Part shown: piece by piece, positions 48,055 through 58,837 of the stretch
How the letters are laid out: every line of letters starts with the position of its first letter
Position numbering within the stretch: position 1 is the stretch's first letter
Assembly (NCBI GenBank): GCA_907165275.2
Contig: OU015653.1
Location: 1,704,001 to 1,768,000, forward strand
From: Zygaena filipendulae
Taxonomy: Eukaryota > Arthropoda > Insecta > Lepidoptera > Zygaenidae
Direction: 5' to 3'
Length of the DNA stretch: 64,000 bases
Program-made: the position numbers and the translations under genes
The notes under the pieces: generated by a model
What the model was told of the DNA's origin: nothing
Seen by the model: the letters and a program-made list of their open reading frames with translations, nothing else
Databases searched by the model: none

Positions 48055-48360
48055 GTGAATGCGACTCTACATATTATATTGACTGTAGATATTATTATTT
48101 TTCGTTTATTTATCCATGTGATTCGTACTACCACAAAAGACTTAATGACCCCACCTCAAAGTGTAGATACATTCTCAAAAGCGCTTAGAGATTATATTGT
48201 AAAGATTTCTCCAATGACTCGACTTTATTTAGTTAATATTGTTACAATCGTACTTATATTTTGTATAAGTAGGTACATAACTAACTGTGATAACTTTCTA
48301 TTATCTATATTGGATGGCAAAACTCAAAGTGATTGTATTTTACATATTATCGTTCCTTAA
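48055..48360 (+). other. 101-codon open frame, unknown
   Basis: A GTG-started frame encodes two hydrophobic stretches (about residues 6-18 and 58-75). I recognise no family, the bases are very AT-rich like their surroundings, and no splice sites or promoter support it. Probably chance. Confidence 0.12.
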
Positions 48361-48609
48361 AACGGAAGCGTGTGTCTAAATCACCATACCATGGGTACCA
48401 TAAAAATATTATTTACTATCAACTAGCTAAACCTGGCCACGGTTGCTGCGGCTTTAACTGATTAAAGCAATTTGGATTAAAAAAAATCCTTGTTCCTATG
48501 AAAAACTTTAGGATACACAGTATGTATAAATACCCTTGGTTATGAATGCAAAGACTACGGGCAACGACCTATCAAATATATATGTATATAGGTATAGATA
48601 TATACTAGA

Positions 48610-48660
48610 CTAGCTGTGCCCGCGGTTTCACTCAGGTAAGTTTAATACAAACCTTCTTCT
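48610..48660 (-). mobile_element. Helitron 3' fragment
   Basis: CTAGCTGTGCCCGCGGTTTC, then it breaks at the LINE tail that follows. Confidence 0.55.
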
Positions 48661-48699
48661 GACAAAATTATGAGAACAAAAAATTGTTTTTATGTATTT

Positions 48700-48842
48700 T
48701 TGTTCTTCCTTTCGCATCATTGGTTGTCTGGAAGAGATCGCAACAATGCGATGAGACCGCCATTTGCATTTTCCTTTTCTTTAGTGATATTGTTATTTTA
48801 TGTGCAATAAAGAATTAAATAAATAAATAAAAAAAATAAAAA
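48700..48842 (+). mobile_element. LINE 3' UTR tail
   Basis: TTGGTTGTCTGGAAGAGATC, GCGATGAGACCGCC and TGTGCAATAAAG, then AAATAAATAAAT. This is a common 3' end of lepidopteran non-LTR elements; no coding part is left. Confidence 0.7.
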
Positions 48843-48849
48843 ATATAGG

Positions 48850-50552
48850 CATATAATTTATATTCACATCAGTCAACCCATTTTCGAATTTTTGCGAAAC
48901 TACCGAATGGCAATTGATTTTTGTATAAGTAGGTATCTATAGAGTTATCCAAACCTCAGAAGAATTTAGTTATTCTTCTGAGATCCTAACCAATCCAATT
49001 TGTGGTTTTATGGCTCCACCGATTTGACGGCAATTCTGTTTGACGGAACACGGTATAGAAGGTTGCTTAGCCAGTCATTCCGGAGGTAGACTAGAAAATT
49101 TTCTTCCACTTGAAATTCTGTTATTATTTATTCTTTACATAGAACCGGATGACATCATATCATGACAGTCATGTCCACTTTTATGTCTTCTTCTTCTTCT
49201 ATTTTTTCCATAATTATGGTAACAGGCGCCTCGGATAAGTAGGTATAGGTCCAAACGCTATATATAAAGCTCTATCCCATTTTGGCATTTTTTGCAATAA
49301 TATTTATATGTCTAATATCTAATAATTTGCAATTAGGTAATTGATTTTTTGGCAATGATATTTTCTTGACCATCACGACAGACGTTGACCACTTCTAGAC
49401 AAAGCTCTCCCTCGAGACGATTAGCAACGCTCACATTCTCATTTTGTAGAGGTTAAAAAAACGATTTTTTGAAATATCTGCCTATAACGACTTGAAACGA
49501 GCGTGGGTTAGCATTTAGATAAATCATCCCAACTATCACTGCTATTCAAATGCCAAAAGGGTTCAAAGAGTCCACAAAAGGAGTTCTTTATTTGCCACAG
49601 TATACAAACCTTTCATGGCTGTTCCCAGTTCGCTTTTCACTAGATTTTATTTTCGAATAGCAAGAGCGTCCCTTATTTTTTATATTCTGTTAATTCCAGA
49701 AAGCTCTGCGAAATATGTATTCTCGCTTTAGTACCTACTTAAAACTTTTACCCGCAATAAAAGCTCTTGAAATATGGTTTCTGCATAGTAAATTATGGAG
49801 TTTCTACTTTACAATGTGTGGTGTGTACAAAATCTTTCTTGGAGTTCAACGCAAATTTCGCTAAAGTATAAGTCATTTTTGTAAAGGACTTTTCAAACTT
49901 CTCTTATTTCATCTAAGCTAATTTGTGCAATTACAATTTTAGATATCTACGTATACAATATGTCATATCCCTGCAGACTACGTAGTTCGTTACGTGTGTT
50001 GGGATCCATTCTGAACTTGTAACAAGTCACCAACCTATACGAAATCAACCTAGATTTCCTGAGACACTCATTTGGAAATAAACACATACTTTTATTCGTA
50101 ACCCAGAATCATGGGCGTAACCTGGTTCTGGGCCAGGAGGGGGCAAATCAGATTTTTATAAGCATCTAGTCAAATAAATAAACATAAATAAAAGAGGTAA
50201 TTATTTATATAAAATATCCAATTATTTAATAGCTGTTTCGAAAGTAATTTATACTTATATTGTATTACAAATGGCAAAAAGTTATTTTTCATTACTCATA
50301 CTCGGAAAGTAGGTCTGAAGTTGCCTAAGAAGCCGGTTGAAAGTAACACTTTTCAGCCCTAGGGAGAATCGCTTTCAACTGACAGCTGGATACTGCAGAA
50401 ACTCAAGTTTTTTTTATGTCATAGGGGGCATACTTACTGGCCAGTAGCACACCTAATGGTTGATTTATGTAAAATAAAATTCACTCATTTTTTTCTTTAG
50501 CTAATTCCTATTTTTATTTTGACTTTCCTTGCATTCGTAATGAAAAGCACAG
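48850..50552. other. AT-rich spacer or intron, nothing recognised
   Basis: CTTCTTCTTCTTCT at about 49189 is a small microsatellite. No gene or clear repeat end was found. Confidence 0.4.
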
Positions 50553-50646
50553 TGTTATCCTCGGGAGAAAGACTTATTTAGTCCCTCGATCTATTGGCCA
50601 AACCCCATCTCGGGACTAAATAAGTTACTTTCACCCCTAGGATAAC
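50553..50646. repeat. Inverted repeat with 36-bp arms
   Basis: TGTTATCCTCGGGAGAAAGA with CTTATTTAGTCCC pairs with GGGACTAAATAAGTTACTTT with CACCCCTAGGATAACA, with a 26-base loop. Probably the core of a small fold-back element; part of it (AGCCCTAGGGAGAATCGCTT) recurs near 50355. Confidence 0.75.
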
Positions 50647-50889
50647 AATGTACTATTTCTTAACTTTTATTGACAAAAGCAGATAGTAGAGACGTTAACA
50701 AGAATATTTTGCAATACTTAGGTACTACTGTGACAAAGCTTTATTGCATTATCTCGACCAAATTGGTACCTACTTTTCTAACACTTATTTTGTATCAGTC
50801 TAGAGGAAATAAGAAGATCAAGATCAACTTTGTTTTATGGTATTTAGATTAATTCAATAGTATTTGTTTACAGTAAAATTTATCATCTA

Positions 50890-51196
50890 CTAGCTGTTCC
50901 CCGCGGTTTCACCCGCGTTGGTTCGGGAGATCCCGCTGGTATGCCGAGATAAAAGGACTTACTACCCTATATTTTTTGCACCTATCCTTGACAACGTTAG
51001 GTAGTATGCAAAATTTAATGTAGTTTTTTAATTCTCCTTATTTTCGGAGTTCCCGTGAGAATTTCGGGCCTATTCTCTTTTCTCTACTCCTGAAAACGTA
51101 TATGCAAAATTTCGTGGTGATCAGTTGAGCCGTTTAGCCGTGAAAGCGTAACAAACAAACAAACTCACTTTCACATTTATATAATATTAGTAAGGA
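50890..51196 (-). mobile_element. Helitron with doubled 3' region
   Basis: CTAGCTGTTCCCCGCGG to TAATATTAGTAAGGA. The segment from the hairpin through CTTGACAACG...TATGCAAAATT appears twice, the second time as CGGAGTTCCCGTGAGAATTT and CTGAAAACGTATATGC, while the 5' part appears once. Confidence 0.85.
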
Positions 51197-51511
51197 TGTG
51201 TAATGTTGGTATTATAGAAAGAAAGATATCGGTAGCTATATAATAATACAGTATAAGATCCACCAGCTAAAACACGCTCTTATAAATATTTAAAACTAGC
51301 TAAAAAACCCGGCTTCGCCCGGGAGTTGATATGAGATGACGTGGTAGAGTCGAAATAAAAAAATAAACTATGACGTAAAAAGTAAAAAAAAAAGTTTATT
51401 GAAAACGTTTTCTCATTATTTACAATACTTGTTTATAAACAACATTTTTCATTTTATTGTCCGGAGTATATATATATAAATTTTTCGGATTTCCTACTCT
51501 TGAGCAAGCTT

Positions 51512-52430
51512 GGCGCCACTATACTTAATTTCCAAGTTGTAGGGTTGGAAAGTTCCTTATATCTTTAGAAACACGCCCTTTAGATTAAAACGGGAACTTT
51601 CTAGCTTCTGTAGCGGTAGCGTATGTAGTAAAGGCGCGAAATTTAAAAACCTAAATTTTTAAATATTTTGAGAACTAATTTGGATAACTAAAATTATGTC
51701 ACTTTAACTCCAAAATATAAGTTAGCTAATGACGTATAAATACACAAAATTTAATAACTTTTTTATAGCAACAAATTAAATTTAAGACTTTATTGAAATT
51801 GGAATTTTAAATTTCGTGTCACTACTAAACATGCTACAATTGCTCGCAACGCTTTTGGAAATGCAACCCAAACAATCGTTGTCCTGAATGAAGTTCAAAT
51901 ATTCGATAACAGATGGGGCCACTATACTTAATTTCCAAGTTGTAGGGTTGGAAAGTTCCTTATATCTTTAGAAACACGCCCTTTAGATTAAAACGGGAAC
52001 TTTCTAGCTTCTGTAGCGGTAGCGTATGTAGTAAAGGCGCGAAATTTAAAAACCTAAATTTTTAAATATTTTGAGAACTAATTTGGATAACTAAAATTAT
52101 GTCGCTTTAACTCCAAAATATACGTTAAATAATGACGTATAAATACACAAAATTTAACAACTTTATTATAGGAACAAATGAAATTTAAGATTTTATTGAA
52201 ATTGGAATTTTAAATTTCGCGCCACTACTACACATGCTGCAATGGCTCACAACTATGGAGACTATACACTATGACTATTGGAGTGTATAGTCTCCATAGT
52301 TGTCTTGAACGAAGTTCAAATATTCGATAACAGATGGCGCCACTGCACTTAATTTCCAAGTTGAAGGGTCGGAAAGTCCCTTATATCTTTAAAAACATGC
52401 CCTTTAGATTAAAACGGGAACTTTCTTGTT
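51512..52430. repeat. Tandem repeat of about 400 bp, 2.3 units
   Basis: GCCACTATACTTAATTTCCA begins units at about 51515, 51918 and (slightly changed) 52339. The first two units match almost base for base through CTAGCTTCTGTAGCGGTAGC and ATTTGGATAACTAAAATTAT. The third stops after AAACGGGAACTTTCT. Confidence 0.88.
52249..52303. repeat. Perfect 22-bp inverted repeat in unit 2
   Basis: ACAACTATGGAGACTATACA-CT pairs exactly with AGTGTATAGTCTCCATAGTT-GT across an 11-base loop. The matching site in unit 1 holds a different, imperfect stem (GCAAC...GTTGT). Confidence 0.92.
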
Positions 52431-52559
52431 CGAGGGGGGATAAAGGGCTATCACACCACATAAGTCCCTTTATCGTGTCGGGACTCCTTTTTAAGTTTTA
52501 TCGGCACGCACATTTTATCGACTTAGTTTTATTATATTTATAGATATAGATATTTACAA

Positions 52560-53016
52560 TTCCAATTAATATGAGCCTACTCTTTAATTCGAAATATAAT
52601 TACATTCTTTGTGGTAGCTATAGGTAGGTATCTACTAGAAAAAAAGAGGAACTTATAATACTTTCTTTTTCAAAAACAGGTTAGCGAATACATAAAAGCC
52701 TTTACCTTTTTAAGTAATACTTATAGTTTCAATTAGGCAGTAGGTGTGATAAAAAGTGTTAAGTATTCAAGAAGGAAGGTACAAATGTGAAAACTGAACG
52801 TAAACAACACGCATATTGAGGTTTACGAAACCTTCTTGTAGTTAGGTACTCTTCTAGAATATTTAGAGAATGGAATGTTTAGAGGGTTCAGCCATTTGGA
52901 AAGATTGGATAAAAGTAATTACTACCTAAGTGATAAGGTAGTGGGTATTCAGTACACGATTCTCGTTCCTAAAAAAAAATCATATTACTTTGTACTTTGT
53001 AATTAACCTTTCGGTA
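52560..53016. other. AT-rich spacer, nothing recognised
   Basis: No gene or repeat end seen. Confidence 0.4.
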
Positions 53017-53460
53017 TCTATACATATAATAAAATTGTAACAGGTCGATGTCTGTACATGGGAGATAAATAAGAAAAAATAAATTTAGGCGACTCTATGG
53101 ACTCTATATAGAAGCCAAAAATACCGTTTTTTGAATTTTTATCTGTCTGTCTGTCTGTATGTTTGTATTCGTGCTACGCTGCTAAACTTCTGTACCAAAT
53201 TGAATGCGGTTTGTTTTGTTGTATTGCTAAGAATCTAATTTAGATACTCATGTTTCGATTTTTTCAAAATTCCTTCTGAAACTCTAGATATAAAAAAATG
53301 CTGGTCATTTTACCTATAAATGTAAAACGGCTGAACGGATTTGGATGGAATTTGGCATGCATGTAGCCTTTGACATGGAAAAGAACATAGGCTACCTTTT
53401 ATCCCGGAATTGCCGCGGAATCTCTGAAATTAACGCGGGTGAAACCGCGGGCACAGCTAG
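53017..53460 (+). mobile_element. Helitron, long form (TCTATACATATAATAAAA start)
   Basis: It begins TCTATACATATAATAAAATT after A and ends ACCGCGGGCACAGCTAG. A TCTG microsatellite lies near 53143. Two interiors are joined: an AACAGGTCGATGTCTGTAC part and a CGGCTGAACGGATTTGGATG part. Confidence 0.85.
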
Positions 53461-53617
53461 TCTATACATATATAAAAATGAATCCCTATTTCCCTTCGTC
53501 CCGGCATTACGCGTGAACGGCTAGACTGATTACCATTAAATTTTACATAAACGTTGTCAGGGGTACAGAAAAGGACATAGGGTACTTTTTATTCCGGAAT
53601 TCCGCGGGGACACCTAG
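53461..53617 (+). mobile_element. Second Helitron abutting the first
   Basis: TCTATACATATATAAAAATG starts at the base after the CTAG of the previous copy. It ends CGCGGGGACACCTAG before T. Interior: CGTTGTCAGGGGTACAGAAA. Confidence 0.85.
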
Positions 53618-53639
53618 TTATTCATGAGCGACACAAGAA

Positions 53640-54289
53640 ACAAACTTGCATTTACCAAGTTAATTTGAAATGATGATGTTATGACGAAGCATTAATAACA
53701 TTTCTAAACACAGGTAGGTGACAGGTAGTTTTCTAAATTTTGAAGGCAACAATTTTATACTTAAACGTTTTCATTTCTGAGAATACAATATATAAATTTG
53801 TTACGTACGCGATTCCTTTGAGTATGACAAAAGATTGCCCATAAAAGGCACTTGATGCGAGAATGATGGTTGCCTATTGTGCGATAGATAGTCTGTGTAA
53901 TGCTGCGTTTACTTCTCAACGCGTGACTCGCTTCTCTGTTCGAGTAATTTCTACGTTCAGATAGTTGTCGCGTTTTTGAAGTGGACACTCCTTTGTTCGG
54001 ATCTCGTTTACCCGGGCTTGTGTGAAAATTGAACTTGAACGTCACTTCTAAAACATTTTTTTAACTCTTTTAACGGAGAATAATTGGAATAAAGAATTCA
54101 TCAATTTCATTAATTTCATCAATTATCATTATTATAATTTTCGGAACTTAAAATCCCGTCTATGATGACGACAGCCAAATCGGTCGAATCGCTCTCGAGC
54201 CTTGCACTTAACAATAATTAAGCCATATATTTTTATTATATAGATCGATTAATTATTGTTTACTTTTATTACCATGATTTTTTTCCTGT
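53640..54289. other. Spacer, possible edges of an older element
   Basis: TGTAATGCTGCGTTTAC near 53895 is mirrored by GTAAACGCAGCATTACG near 54700, and AAGTGGACACT near 53980 by AGTGTCCACTT near 54587. They may be arms of one old inverted-repeat element with a LINE tail inside. No gene is seen. Confidence 0.3.
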
Positions 54290-54432
54290 AATTATTAGTT
54301 TATCAATTGGCTATAAATTTAACTTTTATTATTAATTGCACACCCTACTATATTTATTTCTCTCTCAATCCATTGGTTAACTGGAATAAAATGCCTAAAG
54401 CTATTAAGTTCAAAAGTAATAAATAAATAACT
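54290..54432 (+). mobile_element. Old CR1/L2-like LINE 3' tail
   Basis: ATTGCACACCCTACTATATT, CCATTGGTTAACTGGAATAA, AATGCC and ATTAAGTTCA, then AATAAATAAATAA, match the 3' UTR at 20690-20822. Confidence 0.65.
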
Positions 54433-54549
54433 CATGCTGCATCAATGCTTAATTATTAAATTTTGATCGGAAAACTAAAAAATAACTAAAAAAAACCCTT
54501 TTAAGCGAATGCGTAGCTATAGATTTATTTCTTTGTGTTTAAAATCAAT

Positions 54550-55080
54550 CTAGTGAAGATCTAACCTAACAAGGTGGCGGTATAAGAAGTGTCCACTTAC
54601 AAATATTACGTTGCACTGTTTTTTTCTTCTTCTGTACTTATATTCATACAGAGTTCCACTCCCCAGGCGAGTAGCTGGACCGCATCAAGTGTAACCGCGT
54701 GTAAACGCAGCATTACGAAAACACTTCCTTGTCTCGGCGCGGCGGTCACTCAGCCGAGTGAAAGTGTTAAGTATTTACGAAAGAGACACAATATTATTTT
54801 AACAGATACAAAATGGCAAGTTGACGAAAGGGAAAGGTATAAGGTAAGGTTTCAAAGATGAGGGTCTGAAGCAAGTTCCGTTTGACCTTTGAGATGTTAG
54901 AGTATCCGCATTCAATATTGACTTTGGCTCTGTGGCATCTCACAACAATACAGAAAAGGCTTTCCGATTTGTTTGTCCGTTGGTCCATTGACATATGTTC
55001 CCCTTCGAAAGTGCGACAGGACGTCCGTTTCTTCGTGAATACAATATTGTATACCTACCAATCCCTATGTCACTAGTTTG
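54550..55080. other. Spacer; 90-codon frame without recognised motif
   Basis: The frame at 54589-54861 begins with a hydrophobic run but shows no family signature. Part of it overlaps the mirrored segment noted at 53640-54289. Confidence 0.25.
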
Positions 55081-55082
55081 TC

Positions 55083-55200
55083 TTTACCACGGTCTTTACT
55101 AATATTATAAAGGGGAAAAAAATTCTTTCACCATTAGAAAGCTACATTATCCCCGAGTAGGTAACATAGGTTATATTGTAATCCGGAATTCCCGCGGGAT
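55083..55200 (+). mobile_element. Truncated Helitron, CACCATTAGAAAGC type
   Basis: TCTTTACTAATATTATAAAG, TTCTTTCACCATTAGAAAGC and CGGAATTCCCGCGGGATC; cut before the final hairpin. Confidence 0.65.
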
Positions 55201-55218
55201 CTACTCACTATATAATAT

Positions 55219-55437
55219 ACTAGATGTCCCGCGCGGTTTCTCTTGCGATAATTTCGGAGTCCCCGCGGAATTGTTCCATACAAACTTTGCAATCCCTTTT
55301 CACCGCCTTAGGGGTTAAATTTTTAAAAAATCCTTTCTTAGTGCACACCTATGTCACTTAAGGAATATTTGTGCAAAATTTGATAGTTCTAGACCCATCG
55401 GTTTCAGTTGTGCGTTGATCGATCAGTCAGTCAGTTT
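55219..55437 (-). mobile_element. Helitron, TGCGTTGATCGATCAGTCA type
   Basis: CTAGATGTCCCGCGCGGTTT, TTGTTCCATACAAACTTTGC, GCCTTAGGGGTTAAATTTTT and TGTGCGTTGATCGATCAGTC. Same family as 14789-15027. Confidence 0.78.
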
Positions 55438-55444
55438 CATATTC

Positions 55445-55476
<32 letters not shown>

Positions 55477-55500
55477 AATATAAATATATTTATAAAATAT
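55438..55500. repeat. AT microsatellite
   Basis: Long AT run with TATAAATAT spacers, lying between two related Helitron copies. Confidence 0.85.
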
Positions 55501-55509
55501 TTCGATATT

Positions 55510-55693
55510 CCCGCGGAATTGTTCCATACAAACTTTGCAACCGCTTTTCATCCCCTTAGGGGTTGGATTCGGATCGGATCCGGATGCCCACGTCATACAA
55601 AGAACACAGCCTCCAAGTTTCAGATCCCTACGATCAACGGTTAAGGCTGTGCGTTGATCCATCAGTCATTCAGGACAAAGCATTTTTATGTAT
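55510..55693 (-). mobile_element. Helitron, second tandem copy of the type
   Basis: CCCGCGGAATTGTTCCATAC, CATCCCCTTAGGGGTTGGAT, ACACAGCCTCCAAGTTTCAG and GATCCATCAGTCATTCAGGA; the CTAG end is lost. It repeats the structure of 55219-55437 after the AT run. Confidence 0.75.
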
Positions 55694-55694
55694 A

Positions 55695-55808
55695 GATGGT
55701 AGCTCAGTGGTACGTGTGTTGGGATCAAGCACTGCAAGGCGTGGGTATTGTCTATTCCCAATAACGAGCTTTGTCGGTGAAGGAAAACATCACGAGGAAA
55801 CCATAGCA
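55695..55808 (+). mobile_element. tRNA-derived SINE
   Basis: GATGGTAGCTCAGTGGTACG resembles a tRNA D arm (A box). GGTGAAGGAAAACATCACGA with GGAAACC is the conserved body of a widespread lepidopteran SINE. The B box is degraded. Confidence 0.6.
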
Positions 55809-55956
55809 TAGTTTTGTAGAGCAGTCTCTATCCGACAAGCTAGCTACGATCTTCGAGTTCAATTAATATCTGCCGTCGACCATCTTACGATGTGTTGCGA
55901 CTTCACTTGCGCTCGGATTTCGACTCGCGCGGCAGCCAGACAAAAAACCAAACAGG

Positions 55957-55980
55957 CCGGTCAAGAAAATATTTGACCGG
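55957..55980. repeat. Short hairpin CCGGTCAA / TTGACCGG
   Basis: Perfect 8-base arms with an 8-base AT-rich loop in a GC-richer stretch. Confidence 0.6.
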
Positions 55981-56084
55981 ACACGTCCGTAAAAAAAACG
56001 AAAGTGTCCTGGCAACCCTGATCAAACTGTCACTTAACATCAAACCATGACCTGAGCCATAGACAACACCTAATAGGCGATTAA

Positions 56085-56205
56085 GAATGAAAAAAAAAAC
56101 TTTTCAAATCGGTCCAGCCGTCTTCAAGTAATCGCGTAACAAGGATACAAAAAAAAAACATACAGTCGAGTAACCTTCTCTTTTTTTGGAAGTCGATTAA
56201 AAATC
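56085..56205 (+). repeat. Dispersed repeat tail (GAAGTCGATTAAAAA)
   Basis: AAATCGGTCCAGCCGTCTTC, ACATACAGTCGAGTAACC and TTTTGGAAGTCGATTAAAAA share the tail of 28380-28562. Confidence 0.5.
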
Positions 56206-56479
56206 AAAAAGCTTTTACGAACTCAGCTACATCTGAACTCTGAATGCATCAAAACAATAAAGCGTTATTTTAGGGTAGCGAAAGAACAGCTAGAAGAACA
56301 AAAGAAGAAAATTGTATAATTCACCCGCTTACGAAAGTCCGCCATTTTTCAGATTAAGGGTTAAATAACAATTCCAACCCGTCTCAATTAAGGAAGATGT
56401 TTCTACAATAACTTATATCTGTGATGTTTAGATCTTTCAGACAGCTTCTATGTATATATTGTATGTATTTATTTAATAA

Positions 56480-56699
56480 CCAGTTGTGCCTCGCGGTTTC
56501 ACCCGCGTTAATTTCAGAGTTCCCGCGGGAATTTCGGGACAAACCGTACCCTATGTGTTAATCTAATGTATAAGCTATATTATTGTTAAGTTTCAATTAA
56601 ATCCATCCAGTAGTTTTTGCGTGAAAGAGTAACAAAAAACCATCCATCCATCCATACATACCTACTTACAAACTTTCGCGTTTATAATATTAGTAGGAT
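56480..56699 (-). mobile_element. Helitron with CATC run
   Basis: CCAGTTGTGCCTCGCGGTTT to TTATAATATTAGTAGGA; GTGTTAATCTAATG interior; the first C-T of CTAG has changed to CC. Confidence 0.85.
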
Positions 56700-56985
56700 A
56701 TACCTAGTTAATTATGTAATTACACGAGATAAAAAATACTAAGTACCAGATGTATCGAATCTACTATGTGCATTAATTAAAACAAAGTCGTTTTAGCAAT
56801 GCAAGTTTCCGCAAAAAATTACATCATTAACAATTACTTAACTTTACAAAATATTATAATATTGGCTAATTATAGTTATCTAAACCCATTTTATAAATTT
56901 TTCATCAGATGCTATCATTATATCTGCTAATTAACTACGTAATTTGAAAGCATAATATAATAATTAGTGAAGTGAATTCGCTCAC

Positions 56986-57290
56986 CAATTTTAATTTCAA
57001 CGGTTACGAAAAACCAGTGTACCTAGACTGCACTATCACTTCCACAGAGTTTTTACACCGACAATGATATCGCGGCACGACTGTCAAAATTCAAAATTCG
57101 AATTACGCGCGCTTCCGCTGGCGGGATGCGCGGTGCGCCTGCTAGATCCGACAACCGACTGCGTCTGACTTGATACAGAATTGACCATAAAGACTTTCCT
57201 TTTCTCTTTGGGGTATGGGCGGACGCAAAAGATATAATTGATCGAGGTGGGTCGCCATTTTAATGCGCTACGGCAGCTTGTTACGAACAA
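56986..57290 (-). promoter_or_regulatory. Possible elongase first exon and promoter
   Basis: On the minus strand AAATTG|GTGAGC is a consensus donor at 56986. Upstream (57070-57180) the DNA is much richer in CpG and GC (TTACGCGCGCTTCCGCTGGC on plus) than anything nearby and is free of repeats. A 5' UTR exon for the elongase is required by the acceptor at 41469. This is the best candidate I see; RNA data would decide. Confidence 0.35.
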
Positions 57291-57427
57291 AATTATAATC
57301 GTACAAATTTAGCTTGAGATTTTTTTGAGCAAAAGTAGATAAGAATAGATATAATTATTCTAGTGTCACGTTACGGTTTGATAAAATTTTATGATTCTTT
57401 TAATTCAAATATAAAAAGAAAAGAAAC

Positions 57428-57520
57428 ACAAAAAATTAAACAGCTAACAGGACGAAAGGACAGAGCAAAAGGCGGCCTTGTTGCTAGAGGCAATCTTTTC
57501 AAGACAACCTTTAGGTGAAA
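57428..57520 (+). repeat. Short dispersed repeat, copy 2
   Basis: GCGGCCTTGTTGCTAGAGGC and CTTTAGGTGAAAG match 17966-18075. Confidence 0.5.
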
Positions 57521-57544
57521 GAGAGCTGTAGATAGAAACGAGAA

Positions 57545-57687
57545 CGCGGGTCAAACCGCATGTAATTTTGTATACACGTTGTCAGGGGTGCAGAAAAAAA
57601 CATGAGATACTTTTATCCCAGAATCGCCACGGGAAATTCGAAGTTAAATTATTGTTAACGCAGGTGAAACCGCGAGGAACAGCGAGT
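57545..57687 (+). mobile_element. 5'-truncated Helitron
   Basis: TTGTATACACGTTGTCAGGG, CTTTTATCCCAGAATCGCCA and GCAGGTGAAACCGCGAGGAA with CAGCGAG at the 3' end. Confidence 0.65.
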
Positions 57688-57793
57688 AGTGCTAGGCCAT
57701 ACTATAGAATACAGTAATTATACCAAAAGACATACTAAATAAATATGTTATAAAGAGGAAAGATTCGTATTTTTTTATATTTTTGTATGTTTG

Positions 57794-57995
57794 TCTATAC
57801 TAATATTATAAAGAGCAAAAGTTTGTGAGTTTGTGATGTTGTAGGGAGTAATCTCTGGATCTACTGAAACGATTTTGAAAATTCTTTCACTTATAGGAAG
57901 CTACAGTGATTTTGAGTGTCATAGGGTACTCTTTATTCCGGAATTCTCTCGGGAACTCCGAACTTCCCGCGGGTAAAACCGCGGGGGTCAGCTAG
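57794..57995 (+). mobile_element. Complete Helitron, CACTCAGGAT relatives
   Basis: TCTATACTAATATTATAAAG to GGGGGTCAGCTAG. Interior: CTGGATCTACTGAAACGATT and GGAAGCTACAGTGATTTTGA. Confidence 0.9.
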
Positions 57996-58138
57996 TAACG
58001 AATAAACTCCAAAAATACTTGACCGATTTCAAAAATTCTTCAACTTACAGGAAGCCACGGTAGTCCTGAGTACTTTTATCCCGTAATTCCTACGGGCTCT
58101 CCAAATTTATTGCGGGTGAAACCGCGGGGAACAGCTAG
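57996..58138 (+). mobile_element. Second 3' half fused to the previous Helitron
   Basis: Directly after CTAG the interior restarts (ACTCCAAAAATACTTGACCG, GGAAGCCACGGTAGTCCTGA) and ends again with AACCGCGGGGAACAGCTAG. It has no 5' TC end. Confidence 0.85.
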
Positions 58139-58520
58139 TACATAATATGTTTATCGGTGTACAAATCCGCGAAAAGAAATGAATATGATTTAACGTTGAC
58201 AATCATCTTATCAAAAAGTTAGTTTCACACAAATTGCAAAAGTTCGTATCAAACAAACAGATACCAATAAAGCGAGAGTTAAGTAATAAACCGTGTTTTT
58301 CTAGTATGTTTTTTTTTATAGAACAATATATGTAGTATTTTTTTTACTATTTATTAACTTCTCTGGAACTTTCTCCTTGAATCGCGGAATCGTTCTTGCA
58401 ATTGCAAGGAAAAATCATATCCAACATTTCCAGCTACTTCGGCCCGATAAATATGACTTCAAAAGTAGGGTCTGCAAACAGGATCAGCGTTTTAGTTTAC
58501 AAATTAACTGGTAAAAACTA
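58139..58520. other. AT-rich spacer, nothing recognised
   Basis: No gene or repeat end seen. Confidence 0.4.
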
Positions 58521-58522
58521 TA

Positions 58523-58774
58523 CGGCCCCACTCAGAGTCATTATAATGTTTACTTAAATTTAAGTAAAGATTATTAAAACAAAATTGTCACAATCAGAGA
58601 CGTTCATTCAATTATTTTTAGTTGGCATTTGACTATTTAGGTAACTTAAATATATGTACCTAGTTGAATGCCAATTAACATTCATTAGAACGTCTCTGAC
58701 TACGACAAGTTTGTCTTAAAAATCTTTGCATAAAATTAAGTACCTAATCATTAAAACGACTCTGAGTGGGGCCG
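58523..58774. mobile_element. Palindromic MITE, diverged copy
   Basis: CGGCCCCACTCAGAGTC and GACTCTGAGTGGGGCCG are exact mirrors; the inner arms (AACAAAATTGTCACAATCAG) have drifted. TA flanks both sides. Confidence 0.85.
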
Positions 58775-58837
58775 TATATGTATATGAAATGTAAGTTTTA
58801 TTCGTCACTTTTAAAGCACCTCTTTATACAATACTTG

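Larger units (their letters stand above)
51296..52550 (-). mobile_element. Helitron-like element with CCCGGCTTCGCCCGGG end
   Basis: CTAGCTAAAAAACCCGGC and the perfect hairpin CCCGG-CTTCG-CCCGGG (51308-51323) form the minus-strand 3' end. The far end TTATAGATATAGATAT is AT-rich. Most of the body is a tandem repeat. It is non-coding and larger than the Lep1-like copies. Confidence 0.65.

Noticed and set aside
48055..48360. 101-aa membrane-like protein
   Set aside because: Listed only as unknown; AT-driven hydrophobic residues and no supporting signals make chance most likely.
51512..52430. CRISPR-like array
   Set aside because: The repeats are about 400 bp, adjacent and without spacers, and the DNA is eukaryotic.
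54589..54861. 90-aa frame with hydrophobic N-terminus as a secreted protein
   Set aside because: No conserved motif, no splice or poly(A) context, and part overlaps an apparent old inverted repeat.
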